Shown here: in pieces, positions 17,554 to 26,546 of the stretch
Position numbering within the stretch: the stretch's first letter is position 1
How the letters are laid out: each line of letters begins with the position of its first letter
From: JALZKA01 sp033856515
Lineage (GTDB): Bacteria > Actinomycetota > Thermoleophilia > Solirubrobacterales > 70-9
Length of the DNA stretch: 64,000 bases
NCBI GenBank assembly: GCA_033856515.1
Contig: JAWVEY010000003.1
Location: 1 to 64,000, forward strand
Reading direction: 5' to 3'
Made by a program: the position numbers and the translations under genes
The notes under the pieces: generated by a model
Databases searched by the model: none
What the model was told of the DNA's origin: nothing
The model's input: the letters and a program-made list of their open reading frames with translations, nothing else

Positions 17554-18957
17554 TCAACCGGCGTCTGTGAACTGAGCGACTTGGGCAATCTGGTCCAGAC
17601 TCGACTCTTGTTCCCGCCTGACTCGCCCCTCCGACAGCTCTGCAGCTGTCGTTTCTGGCGGACCTTGCTCTTCGGTCGGCTTGGGAAGCTTTGGAGCCTT
17701 CTGCCTAGGCGGCTGAAGATCCTGGACCAGCTCTCCGTAGAAATCCAGCAACTGACGTCGCGTTTCGGACACAAACGATCCATCAGTTCGGCCCCGCTTT
17801 GTTCCCATTTTCCTAGACAACGCCACCGAAAATGAGCGCGGCTCACGTTTTGCATCGTCCGCGAGAAGCCGCTCCGGCGCATCGCGACATTCTTTGATGA
17901 GGCATGACGAGGTTGTCTTGCTCTGGGAGAATCGGACATCCACTCGCAAGTCGTCTGGAGCATTCTTGAGTTGTCGGAGAAGCCAGTTGACTCTCGTTTG
18001 TGGCCGGCCTTCTCGAGGCGCCTGCAACTCGACAGAAGTTACGACTCGGGCGCTTCTCAGGTTCGCCTCTATCGACAGGGGCCCGATGGCATCCGGGATC
18101 TTTATCGTGCCTTCCAACACACCAGTAGCTGCCATGAGCTTCGTTGCCTGAGTCACGCGGTCTGACGGCGATTGTCCGCGCGGACGAACACGATTGACGG
18201 TTACGCCGAGGTCCTGGCTTAGCTGAAGACAGAGGTACTCGACGAACTGTTCCCACTTTGCAGCGACATCCTTGGCCTCGGTGTCGCTAGCCCGAAGCGT
18301 CTCCATCCGCGCCGCGTCACGAACTTTGGTCCACGACTCACCCATCCCGTCGAATCCGCTAGCCCCCGACTTCGGGTCATCCAGATAGCGAATCAATTCG
18401 CTCAGAATCCACGCCTGATCGGGATCCGCAACCCCGCGAAAGCGGCTTTGAATAATTGCCTCGGTAAGGATCCGCCACCACGACATATGCCGCACTGTCA
18501 AACGGCCGATGCGAGCGCGATTTAGCTTGTACGGCAATTCGTGGGCGTCGGTCCGAATCTGGTTAGAGATCGTGAGCAAGCCGTCGAACCCGTGCGCACG
18601 AGCCATCGAGAGATACCGCTCGACTTGGTCGCCCTGCAGGAGAGCCGTGCTTGTCTTAACTTCGACCAGGCATGCCCAGCGCGTTTTTCCCCGCTCGACG
18701 ATGATCGCTCCGTCGGGAATATGCGTCTGACCGTTGTCATCTTTGAGTCGCACTTCAGTAAACGTCGAGATTGAGCCCTTCGGCGCCTTGAGGCCTCCGA
18801 GTAGCGCGTGACCGAAATCGGGTACGGCTGGCAGGACGGCTAGAAGGGCAGATGTGGCGCGACGTTCCTGTTCATCCTGACCGCGAATACCCGCGGTAGG
18901 AATCAGCCTGGCGGTTTCCCACTTGGTTTCAGGCCGGTCTTGATTCCGCTTTGGCAT
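17554..18957 (-). CDS. PD-(D/E)XK nuclease-like protein of a putative defence cassette
   Basis: 467 residues. N-terminal ~150 residues show a restriction-endonuclease-like core: a possible Glu in DEQERRATSALLAVL, Asp82 in HIPDG, Glu99-x-Lys101 in LVEVKT, and Gln111 in GDQVERYL, which matches the D, E-x-K and helix Q of PD-(D/E)XK enzymes. The rest is unrecognised and ends in a charged, Pro-rich tail. First gene of the three-gene minus-strand cassette; 74 nt separate it from the SIR2 gene. The ATG at 18955-18957 follows a weak GAGAAG. Nuclease activity and target are inferred, and it could serve as effector or as part of sensing. Confidence 0.75.
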   Translation of the reverse strand: MPKRNQDRPETKWETARLIPTAGIRGQDEQERRATSALLAVLPAVPDFGHALLGGLKAPKGSISTFTEVRLKDDNGQTHIPDGAIIVERGKTRWACLVEVKTSTALLQGDQVERYLSMARAHGFDGLLTISNQIRTDAHELPYKLNRARIGRLTVRHMSWWRILTEAIIQSRFRGVADPDQAWILSELIRYLDDPKSGASGFDGMGESWTKVRDAARMETLRASDTEAKDVAAKWEQFVEYLCLQLSQDLGVTVNRVRPRGQSPSDRVTQATKLMAATGVLEGTIKIPDAIGPLSIEANLRSARVVTSVELQAPREGRPQTRVNWLLRQLKNAPDDLRVDVRFSQSKTTSSCLIKECRDAPERLLADDAKREPRSFSVALSRKMGTKRGRTDGSFVSETRRQLLDFYGELVQDLQPPRQKAPKLPKPTEEQGPPETTAAELSEGRVRREQESSLDQIAQVAQFTDAG

Positions 18958-19394
18958 AAGTCTTCTCTCTATCTAGCCAAACCGACTCTCGTGCAAACAA
19001 CAACTGTCACATGGCGCGGCCAGAGCCCCAGCGAGTCGTCGCAGCTGCCTGCGGCCCTCAGGCAGTCTTGGCCGTCGACACCAACGACGGAAGCGATAGA
19101 ACTCGGACGCGCTCTGCGTGCGTGCAGCGTGCCGCTACACGAGTCTCAATCAGAGGTTCTGAGGCTCGAGCTGAGACATCCCGCGGCCCAAGCCTTTCGG
19201 AACCCGGAACCGTCCTCAGTTCTTAACCGTCTTTGAGACGTCGCCCTCGCGCTTACTGGTCTCGTTGGCCTCGGCGAAGTACTTGCCGTTACCCGGGTTA
19301 CCGCCGCTCCACTGCTACTGGTCGCCGTTGGGCGACACGGTGTCGGTCCGCGCCCCTCGGGCGTCCCTTGATCGCGGTCGGAGGGTTTCCGGGC
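18958..19394 (-). other. Gene-poor segment bordering the defence-like cassette
   Basis: This 437-nt stretch between the cassette's first gene and the DUF2269 gene holds no intact gene that I can support. I searched both strands by eye for a tRNA (T-loop GGTTCGA-type, acceptor stems) and saw none. A short decayed coding trace is annotated separately at 19216-19338, and a small hairpin (GTCGCC/GGCGAC) lies near 19321-19336. Promoter elements for the cassette should lie at the left end; the match I see (TTGCAC then GATAGA at 17 nt) is weak. Confidence 0.5.
19216..19338 (-). pseudogene. Remnant of a small gene with an in-frame TAG
   Basis: Minus-strand frame from a GTG at 19336-19338 reads VSPNGDQ, a TAG stop (19315-19317), then QWSGGNPGN and GKYFAEANETSKREGDVSKTVKN to a TGA at 19216-19218. 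Codons after the TAG are almost all C/G-ending (GGC AAG TAC TTC GCC GAG GCC AAC GAG ACC), the pattern of genuine genes here, which argues that this was once coding. I do not recognise the product. It could also be the 3' end of a larger gene truncated when the neighbouring cassette arrived. Confidence 0.4.
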
Positions 19395-19967
19395 TCAGGA
19401 GCGCGTTGGCGCCGAGGTCGCGCCCGCATCTCCACGCAGCGTGCGAGCGTTGGCAAAGGCCACCAGGCCTAGCACGGCCGCGAAGGCGATTAGAACGCCC
19501 GCATCGTCACCGGTGGGCTTGATCACCATCGCCGCGACGACTACGAAGAGGGTCGTCAGCTGGAAGTGGTCCACGGCGGTCATGCGCGCTGAGCGGCTCA
19601 TCGCTTCCGCCTGGCCTTCAGGGCCTTGCTTGTCGAGCTCCATGATCCGCGCGCTCTCGGGCTTGAAGTAGGCGATGCCGACGAGGAACGAGAAGAGCCA
19701 GCCGGCGAGTCCGATCAGGATCCACGCCTGGCCGAAGTCCCAGTCCCCCTCGAGGGCCGTCAGGACGCCGAGGACGAAGGTCGCGAGCGATGCCGGGATG
19801 AAGAGGATCGGCGCGAGCCTGTCGATGTCTGCGTGGTACGAGGCCTCACGCTCGGGCTCGTTCGCCCTCTGAGCGAGGGTGATCAAAACCAGGAAGAGGA
19901 ACCCAGCCCCCAACCAGATGATCACGGCGATTACGTGCAGCATGAGGAGCAACTCGTAGAGCGTCAT
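19395..19967 (-). CDS. DUF2269-type integral membrane protein
   Basis: 190 residues with about five membrane segments (~1-27, 50-70, 80-102, 128-150, 155-175). The N-terminal TLYELLLMLHVIAVIIWLGAGF is typical of the DUF2269 family, whose function is unknown. The ATG at 19965-19967 was preferred to a TTG four codons upstream. It starts 25 nt after the leuB stop on the same strand, so it probably sits on the leuB transcript, with the defence-like cassette downstream. Confidence 0.75.
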   Translation of the reverse strand: MTLYELLLMLHVIAVIIWLGAGFLFLVLITLAQRANEPEREASYHADIDRLAPILFIPASLATFVLGVLTALEGDWDFGQAWILIGLAGWLFSFLVGIAYFKPESARIMELDKQGPEGQAEAMSRSARMTAVDHFQLTTLFVVVAAMVIKPTGDDAGVLIAFAAVLGLVAFANARTLRGDAGATSAPTRS

Positions 19968-19992
19968 GCCGGAATCCAATCACGGCACGCGG

Positions 19993-21040
<1,048 letters not shown>

Positions 21041-21054
<14 letters not shown>

Positions 21055-22141
21055 GAGCAAAGAGATCATGGTTGAACGACTTCAGGCCGGCCTGACCCGC
21101 AAAGCCGAGGTGCTCGAGGCCGAACATGTCCTCGGTTGAGCGAAGGAGCGAGTAGTGGTTGTAGGGCTCCTCGACGACGCGGCCGGGCTTCACGCACTTC
21201 GACAGGGCCACGAGACCGACCCGCCCGCCCCCGGGGCCGGGGATCAACCCACCGGGATTTGGCGTGTTCGGGCCCGGCTGCTCGTTGCAGCAAGCGGTGG
21301 CGTCGCCGCTTTCGCCCGGTTCAGCCTCCGCCTCGTCGAAGGTGAGGAGGAGAAGCCCGCGGTCCTTGAAGCCGTTCGAGTGCGTGATCTTCGGAACCTT
21401 GTGGCGGAGGAAGCGGTTGATCTGCTTCAGGCCGCCGGGCTTGCCGTCGACGCAAGGCGCGTCGTGGCCGTCGTGGCACAGGTCGGGCGTTACGAACGAG
21501 TACGCCGGCGTGGTGCGCTTGTGCCGAAAGTCGCCCTTGAGCTCTTTGAAGTCGACGACATGGCGTTCGCAGAACCCCTGGCGGTCGATGATCGAGTGGA
21601 AGTACATGAACGGGTTGTGGCGGGTCGCGTACTGGTCGCCCACCTCGGCATCCTGGGTGTCGTCGACGGCCCCCACCGCCGGGTGCCTGCACGGCGTATC
21701 CATGTCCTGCATGTAGCCACGCCAGCTGAGCCCTTCCTCGGAGAGCTGGTCGGCAACGGTCTTCACGGCGGTCGGATGGACGCAGCCCTGGCCGATGAAC
21801 TGCCCGTCCGTGGTCGGAACCGCCGGGGCGAACTCCGCGAAGGTCTGGCAATCAGCCTGGGTGACGATGTTCGGTGCCTGTCCGGACACCATCGATATGT
21901 AGTTGTCGAGGCTTAGGTGTCCCGTCGCGTAGTAGTTCTCGAGCGTCACGCCCTTCTTCGGAAGGCGCTTGGCGAAGTAGGGAGCGTCTCCCTCGGGGTC
22001 GAACGTCTCCTCGTAGTTCTTGTTCTCGAATACGACGGTAATCACGTGCTTGACTGGCGCCTTGGCAGCGGAGGCCGTGCCGCACACGCCAATCCAGGCG
22101 GCGAGCGCCACGAGCACCGCCGCTGCGGTTCTGAGCCTCAT
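21041..22141 (-). CDS. Secreted phosphoesterase-family protein (alkaline phosphatase/phospholipase C-like)
   Basis: 366 residues with a signal peptide (MRLRTAAAVLVALAAWIGVC..ASA). The mature domain matches the phosphoesterase family: VKHVITVVFENKNYEETF near the N-terminus, a central GYMQDMDTPC and PFMYF, then RGLLLLTFDEAEAEP and a C-terminal NHYSLLRSTEDMFGL. Such enzymes hydrolyse phospholipids or phosphomonoesters outside the cell; the substrate is not resolved. The ATG (22139-22141) overlaps the methyltransferase stop (ATGA), and the 3' end overlaps leuB by 14 nt. Confidence 0.85.
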
Positions 22142-22899
22142 GCGACGGCGGAGATGTTGAGGCGGATGTAGTTCACGACTAGCGGGCGTGGCGCCGTCTC
22201 GAGCACCGCTCGCTCGAACGCGTCGTGAAGCTCCGGCGGAAGACGGTGGAGGTGCCATGGCAGGATCACCGTCGAAAGGTAGCCCCGCGGATCCTTCGGC
22301 GTGACCGGGTGTGGGTGCGTCCAGACCCGGACGTCGGAGAAGCCCGCCAGCTCAAGCCGCGAGCGCGTGTCTTCGACCGAAGCGAAGTTCGTCCCCTGTG
22401 TGTCGCCGCGCAGATACGACGCGAAGCGCTCGTCGCCCGAGAGCGCGTCGAGCGCCCGCATGATCTCGGCAACGTTGTCCTGCCCCCCGCATTGCGCCTC
22501 GAGCACCGCGCCGGGCTTCATCACCCCGTGGAGCGAGCGGAAAAGCGTCTCGTGCTCCTGGATCCAGTGGAAGACCGCGCTCGAATAGACGACGTCGACC
22601 TTCTCCGGGATGTCGAGCGCCCTCAGGTCCTGTTGGCGCAAGTCTGCGTCCTCGCCCAGGTGCTCGCGCGCCTTCTCGATCATCGAGGCCGAGGCGTCGA
22701 CCCCGATTACATGCCCGTGCGGGACCCGCTCGACCAGCTTCTTGGTGAAGCGGCCCGTGCCGCAGCCGGCGTCGAGGACGGTCTCATCGCCCTTCAACTC
22801 GAGCCGGGCAAGGATCTGCTCCGACCACTCATCGTGGGGCGCGGACTGGTGGTCGTACTCGTGCGCGCGCCACTCGACGGGCTTGTCCGGTGCGCTCAC
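22138..22899 (-). CDS. SAM-dependent methyltransferase (Tam-like, class I)
   Basis: 253 residues. The Rossmann SAM-binding motif is LDAGCGTGRFTKKL (~42-55), with the motif II acid in VIGVDASASMIEKA and VDVVYSSAVFHWIQE, the segment typical of trans-aconitate methyltransferase-type enzymes. The C-terminal WHLHRLPPE...YIRLNISAVA also resembles that family. The substrate is not proven. The GTG at 22897-22899 is used. The gene lies 72 nt downstream of the acidic small protein, with a strong hairpin between. Confidence 0.82.
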   Translation of the reverse strand: MSAPDKPVEWRAHEYDHQSAPHDEWSEQILARLELKGDETVLDAGCGTGRFTKKLVERVPHGHVIGVDASASMIEKAREHLGEDADLRQQDLRALDIPEKVDVVYSSAVFHWIQEHETLFRSLHGVMKPGAVLEAQCGGQDNVAEIMRALDALSGDERFASYLRGDTQGTNFASVEDTRSRLELAGFSDVRVWTHPHPVTPKDPRGYLSTVILPWHLHRLPPELHDAFERAVLETAPRPLVVNYIRLNISAVA

Positions 22900-22934
22900 T
22901 GGCTGTCGACCCCCGCGTTCACCCCCCGAAAGCT

Positions 22935-22966
22935 AGCCGGGGCGCGCCCAGTGACGCGCCCCGGCT
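22935..22966 (-). terminator. Strong GC hairpin, probable terminator
   Basis: A perfect 12-bp stem (AGCCGGGGCGCG with CGCGCCCCGGCT) and an 8-nt loop lie 5 nt after the stop of the acidic protein and 35 nt before the methyltransferase start. There is no U-tract on the minus-strand side, so it may be a U-less actinobacterial terminator or a transcript-stabilising stem. It marks a likely end of the leuC-leuD-gdh transcript. Confidence 0.6.
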
Positions 22967-22971
22967 CGGAG

Positions 22972-23163
22972 TTACTCGCCGCCGTCGTCGCCTGCGTCCT
23001 CGCCTGCGTCGTCGTCACCGTCATCGTCGACGTTGCCGCCGCCCGTTGCGATCACATCTTCGGCCTCGCTGCCACCGAGGTCGTCCTCGGCCTGGGTGCC
23101 GTCGTCCTCAACGCTGCTGTCGTCGTCCTCGGTGCCGACGTCTTCTGACTCTTCGGATCCCAT
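22972..23163 (-). CDS. Very acidic small protein
   Basis: 63 residues, more than a third Asp/Glu, with Gly and Ser and almost no hydrophobic residues (MGSEESEDVGTEDDDSS ... AGDDGGE). It should be intrinsically disordered. The ATG (23161-23163) is preceded by an excellent ribosome site (GAGGAGG, 4 nt spacing), which together with the tight downstream hairpin argues that it is real. No family recognised; it could bind metal or a basic partner. It lies 81 nt downstream of gdh. Confidence 0.6.
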   Translation of the reverse strand: MGSEESEDVGTEDDDSSVEDDGTQAEDDLGGSEAEDVIATGGGNVDDDGDDDAGEDAGDDGGE

Positions 23164-23244
23164 GGGTCCTCCTCTGTCTTGATCGAAGCCGCAGGTCGCG
23201 GCGCCGCAACCCATTTAGCCGAAATAAGCCTGGGCAAACGTTTC

Positions 23245-24594
23245 CTAGGGGTAAATCGCGCGCAACGCCGAAGCCTGCGCCACGCGCTCGACCGCGATCG
23301 AGAGCGCCGCCGTGCGCCAGTCTCCCTTTCCGTCGGCGGCGAGGACGCGCTTGGTCGCGTCCTGCATCGCCGTCTCCAGTCGCTCCGCGACGTCCGCGGC
23401 CGACCAGGACTCGCGCTGCACGCCCTGTGCCCACTCGTAGTAGCTCACGGTCACCCCGCCCGAGTTGGCGAGGATGTCCGGCACGACCGGGATGCCGCGC
23501 TCGGCGAGGATCGTGTCCGCCTCGGGCGTCGTCGGCCCATTCGCAGCCTCGACGATGAGCTTGGTGTCGAGCTCTCTCGCGTTCTCGTTCGTGACCTGGC
23601 ACTCCAGCGCTGCGGGCACGAGGATGTCGCACGGAGCCTCGAGCACTTCCGTCTTCCCGATCGGATCGGCGCCGTCGAAATCGCGGATGAAGCGGTTTTC
23701 GGCCTGGTGGTCGAGCAGCGCCTTCACTTCGATGCCGTCCTCGTTGTGGAGGCCGCCGGCGACATCCGCGACGCCGACGATCTTCGCCCCGCGCTGAGCC
23801 AGGCCGGTCGCGACGGTGGCGCCCACATTGCCGAAGCCCTGGACGACGACCCTCTTGCCCGCGAGCTCCCAGTCGAGGTGCTCGAGCACCGACTCGATCG
23901 TGTAGACGACTCCCATCCCCGTCGCGGTCCGCCGGCCCTCGGTGCCGCCGAGGACGACGGGCTTGCCGGTGACGATCTCAGGCACCGCCTGCCCCGCGCT
24001 TTGCGAGTAGGTGTCCATGATCCACGACATCTCGCGCTCGCCAGTTGCCATGTCGGGCGCGCCGATGTCGCGGTCGGGGCCGATGATCGGCGCGATCTCG
24101 GCGGTGTAGCGGCGCATGAGCCGCTCGATCTCACCATCCGAGAGCCGGTTCGGGTCGCAGCGCACGCCGCCCTTCGCGCCGCCGAACGGCAGACCGAGAA
24201 GCGCGCACTTGTAGGTCATCCACATCGCGAGAGCCGCGCACTCGCCCAGCGAGACGCCGGGCGCCAGGCGGATACCGCCCTTGGTCGGTCCCATGACGAG
24301 CGTGTGCTGGACGCGATAGCCGGTGAACTCCTGGACCGAGCCGTCGTCGCGACGGACGGGGAAGTTGACGACCAGCGAGCGTCGCGGCTCCTGGAGGCGC
24401 TCGCGGATGTCGTCGGGAAGGCCGACCGCGTCCGCAGCGCGGGTGAACTGGGCGACAGCGATCCGGTAGAGCTCCGAGCGCCACTCCGAGCCGGGCGAGA
24501 CGACATATGCCTCGTCGGCCAGGATGTCGTCCCAGCCGCCGGAGCCTCGGCGCTCGATGCCGTCGCCAGGCTTTTCGCCGACGTCGTATGCCAT
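23245..24594 (-). CDS. Glu/Leu/Phe/Val dehydrogenase (probable glutamate dehydrogenase)
   Basis: 449-residue oxidative-deamination enzyme interconverting an amino acid and its 2-oxo acid with NAD(P). Features: MGPTKGGIRLAPGV, the catalytic-Lys block LPFGGAKGGVRCDP (~135-148), DIGAPDMATG, and the Rossmann motif VVQGFGNVGATVA. Length and motifs fit hexameric glutamate dehydrogenase; leucine or valine dehydrogenases are usually shorter (~360). It starts 9 nt after the leuD stop, so it is the third cistron of leuC-leuD-gdh and could supply glutamate for transamination by IlvE. Confidence 0.88.
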   Translation of the reverse strand: MAYDVGEKPGDGIERRGSGGWDDILADEAYVVSPGSEWRSELYRIAVAQFTRAADAVGLPDDIRERLQEPRRSLVVNFPVRRDDGSVQEFTGYRVQHTLVMGPTKGGIRLAPGVSLGECAALAMWMTYKCALLGLPFGGAKGGVRCDPNRLSDGEIERLMRRYTAEIAPIIGPDRDIGAPDMATGEREMSWIMDTYSQSAGQAVPEIVTGKPVVLGGTEGRRTATGMGVVYTIESVLEHLDWELAGKRVVVQGFGNVGATVATGLAQRGAKIVGVADVAGGLHNEDGIEVKALLDHQAENRFIRDFDGADPIGKTEVLEAPCDILVPAALECQVTNENARELDTKLIVEAANGPTTPEADTILAERGIPVVPDILANSGGVTVSYYEWAQGVQRESWSAADVAERLETAMQDATKRVLAADGKGDWRTAALSIAVERVAQASALRAIYP

Positions 24595-24603
24595 ATGCGA
24601 TTT

Positions 24604-25167
24604 CTACAGCGCGGTGGTTACAGGCGCGCGGTCGGCCTTGCCCGCTGACTCGAAAGCGTCAATCGCCGCCTCGTTCTGGAGCGTGACGCCGATGTCGTCG
24701 AGGCCGTTCAAGAGGCGGTGCTTGATCTCCTGGTCGATCTCGAACCGGTACGTCCCCGCATCGCAGGTGACGGTTTGTGCGTCGAGGTCGACCGTTGCCG
24801 AGCCGGCCTCGGCCACCGCATCGCACTCTTCGTCGGCGAGGACGACCGGCAGCAGGCCGATCTTCGTGCAGTTCGAGAAGAAGATGTCGCCGAACGAGGG
24901 CGCGACGACCGCCTTGAAACCGAAGTCCTCGAGCGCCCAGGCAGCGTGCTCCCGCGACGAGCCGCAGCCGAAGTTCCGCCCCGTGACCAGGATCGGGTTC
25001 GGCTCGAGCTCGATCTCGCCGTCGCGAAGCCAGTCGTAGAAAAGGAACTCGCCGTAGCCCGTGCGCTCGACGCGCTTCAGGAACTGCTTGGGGATGATCT
25101 GGTCGGTGTCGACGTCCGCCCGGTCGAGGACGGACACGGGGCCTTCGATCGTGTTCACGGGGTCCAT
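24604..25167 (-). CDS. leuD: 3-isopropylmalate dehydratase small subunit
   Basis: 187-residue swivelling subunit that pairs with LeuC for isomerising 2- to 3-isopropylmalate (and citramalate to methylmalate). Visible: LDRADVDTDQIIPKQFLK and the FGCGSSREHAAWAL loop, plus SFGDIFFSNCTKIGLLP. Length is typical for bacterial LeuD. It starts 3 nt after the leuC stop and is followed 9 nt later by gdh. Confidence 0.95.
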   Translation of the reverse strand: MDPVNTIEGPVSVLDRADVDTDQIIPKQFLKRVERTGYGEFLFYDWLRDGEIELEPNPILVTGRNFGCGSSREHAAWALEDFGFKAVVAPSFGDIFFSNCTKIGLLPVVLADEECDAVAEAGSATVDLDAQTVTCDAGTYRFEIDQEIKHRLLNGLDDIGVTLQNEAAIDAFESAGKADRAPVTTAL

Positions 25168-25170
25168 GGG

Positions 25171-26535
25171 TCAGCTCCAATCGCGGATGTCGACGAAATG
25201 TCCCTCGATCGCGGCCGCTGCCGCCATCTTCGGGCTCACGAGGTGGGTGCGCCCGCCCTTGCCCTGGCGCCCCTCGAAGTTGCGGTTCGAGGTCGACGCG
25301 CAGCGCTCGCCCGGGCTCAGGATGTCCGGGTTCATCCCCAAGCACATCGAGCACCCCGCCGAGCGCCAGTCGAAGCCGGCGGCGCGGAAGACCTCATCGA
25401 GGCCCTCGGCTTCGGCCTGTGCCTTCACCTGCACCGAGCCGGGCACGACCATCGCTTCGAGCGACGAGGCGACCTTTCGTCCCTCGACCATCGAAGCGGC
25501 CTCGCGCAGGTCGCCGATCCGCGAGTTGGTGCACGAGCCGATGAAGATGCGCTCGAGCGGGATCTCCTGCATGGGCGTGCCGGGCTTGAGCGCCATGTAC
25601 TGAAGAGCGCGCTCCTCGACCTCGTCGGTCGGCTCGGGCACGGAGTCCGTGACCTGGACGACCTGACCGGGGTTCGTTCCCCACGTGACCATGGGCGAGA
25701 TCTCGGCGGCGTTCAACTCGACCTCTGTGTCGAAGGAGGCGCCGTCGTCGGTCGGGAGCTCGCGCCAGCGGGCGACCGCCTCGTCGAAGTCCTCGGGCGC
25801 CGCGGGTCGGTCTTCGACCCACTCGAAGGTCGTCTCGTCCGGGGCGATCATCCCCGCGCGGCCTCCACCTTCGATCGTCATGTTGCAGATCGTCATCCGG
25901 TTCTCCATCGAGAGGCCGGCCATCGTCTCTCCCGCGTACTCGACCGCGTGGCCGACCATGCCGCCGGTGCCGAGCTTGCCGATCGTGGCCAGGATCAGGT
26001 CCTTGGCGTAGACGCCGTTCCCCAGCTCGCCCGAGTACGCGATGCGCATCGTCTTGGGGCGCTTCTGCATCAGCGTCTGAGTGGCGAGGACGTGCTCGAC
26101 CTCCGAGGTGCCGATGCCGAAGGCGAGCGCGCCGAAGGCGCCGTGGGTGGAGGTGTGTGAGTCGCCGCAGACGATCGTCATGCCCGGCTGCGTCACGCCC
26201 AGCTCGGGGCCGATCACGTGGACGATGCCCTGGCGCTCGGAGCCGAGCGAGTAGATCGGGATGCCGAACTCCTCGCAGTTGTTCTCGAGCGTCTCGACCT
26301 GCTTTCGGGAGAGCTCGTCGGCGATCATCCGTGACGTAGGCGTGCCGTCGGTGGGCACGTTGTGGTCCGCTGTGGCAAGCGTTCGGTCGGACCGGCGGAC
26401 CTTGCGACCCGCGAGGCGGAGGCCGTCGAAGGCCTGGGCCGAGGTGACCTCGTGGACGAGGTGGAGGTCGATGTAGATGGTCCCGTCGGAGACCACGTGG
26501 GCCTCCCAGATCTTCTCGAACATGGTCTTTGGCAT
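25171..26535 (-). CDS. leuC: 3-isopropylmalate dehydratase large subunit
   Basis: 454-residue aconitase-family subunit with a [4Fe-4S] cluster. Conserved blocks: TVCGDSHTSTHGAFGALAFGIGTSEVEHVLATQ-type region (~135-165), and cluster cysteines in FIGSCTNSRIGD and SAGCSMCLGMN (C-x-x-C). The ATG at 26533-26535 has TAGGAGG a few nt upstream, overlapping the end of the XRE-cupin gene; an ATG four codons later is possible. First structural gene of the leuC-leuD-gdh unit. Confidence 0.95.
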   Translation of the reverse strand: MPKTMFEKIWEAHVVSDGTIYIDLHLVHEVTSAQAFDGLRLAGRKVRRSDRTLATADHNVPTDGTPTSRMIADELSRKQVETLENNCEEFGIPIYSLGSERQGIVHVIGPELGVTQPGMTIVCGDSHTSTHGAFGALAFGIGTSEVEHVLATQTLMQKRPKTMRIAYSGELGNGVYAKDLILATIGKLGTGGMVGHAVEYAGETMAGLSMENRMTICNMTIEGGGRAGMIAPDETTFEWVEDRPAAPEDFDEAVARWRELPTDDGASFDTEVELNAAEISPMVTWGTNPGQVVQVTDSVPEPTDEVEERALQYMALKPGTPMQEIPLERIFIGSCTNSRIGDLREAASMVEGRKVASSLEAMVVPGSVQVKAQAEAEGLDEVFRAAGFDWRSAGCSMCLGMNPDILSPGERCASTSNRNFEGRQGKGGRTHLVSPKMAAAAAIEGHFVDIRDWS

Positions 26536-26546
26536 CTCGTGGCCTC

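Noticed and set aside
13362..18957. Prophage or transposon identity of the AT-richer island
   Set aside because: No integrase, transposase, capsid or terminase-like gene and no terminal repeats; only the three cassette genes.
19315..19317. TAG read as pyrrolysine or another readthrough codon
   Set aside because: No supporting pylTSBCD genes, no downstream signal, no known family; a broken gene or base error is simpler.
18958..19394. tRNA as an integration site for the cassette
   Set aside because: No cloverleaf, T-loop or CCA end found by eye on either strand; no flanking direct repeat seen.
19233..19472. 79-codon plus-strand frame near the cassette border
   Set aside because: Arg/Ser-rich shadow composition; the minus strand shows a better codon pattern, and the frame runs into the DUF2269 gene.
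23179..24648. 489-codon plus-strand frame opposite gdh
   Set aside because: gdh shows all catalytic motifs on the minus strand; the antisense product has no recognisable domain.
24718..26160. 480-codon plus-strand frame opposite leuD/leuC
   Set aside because: Spans two well-supported genes on the other strand; composition is that of a shadow frame.
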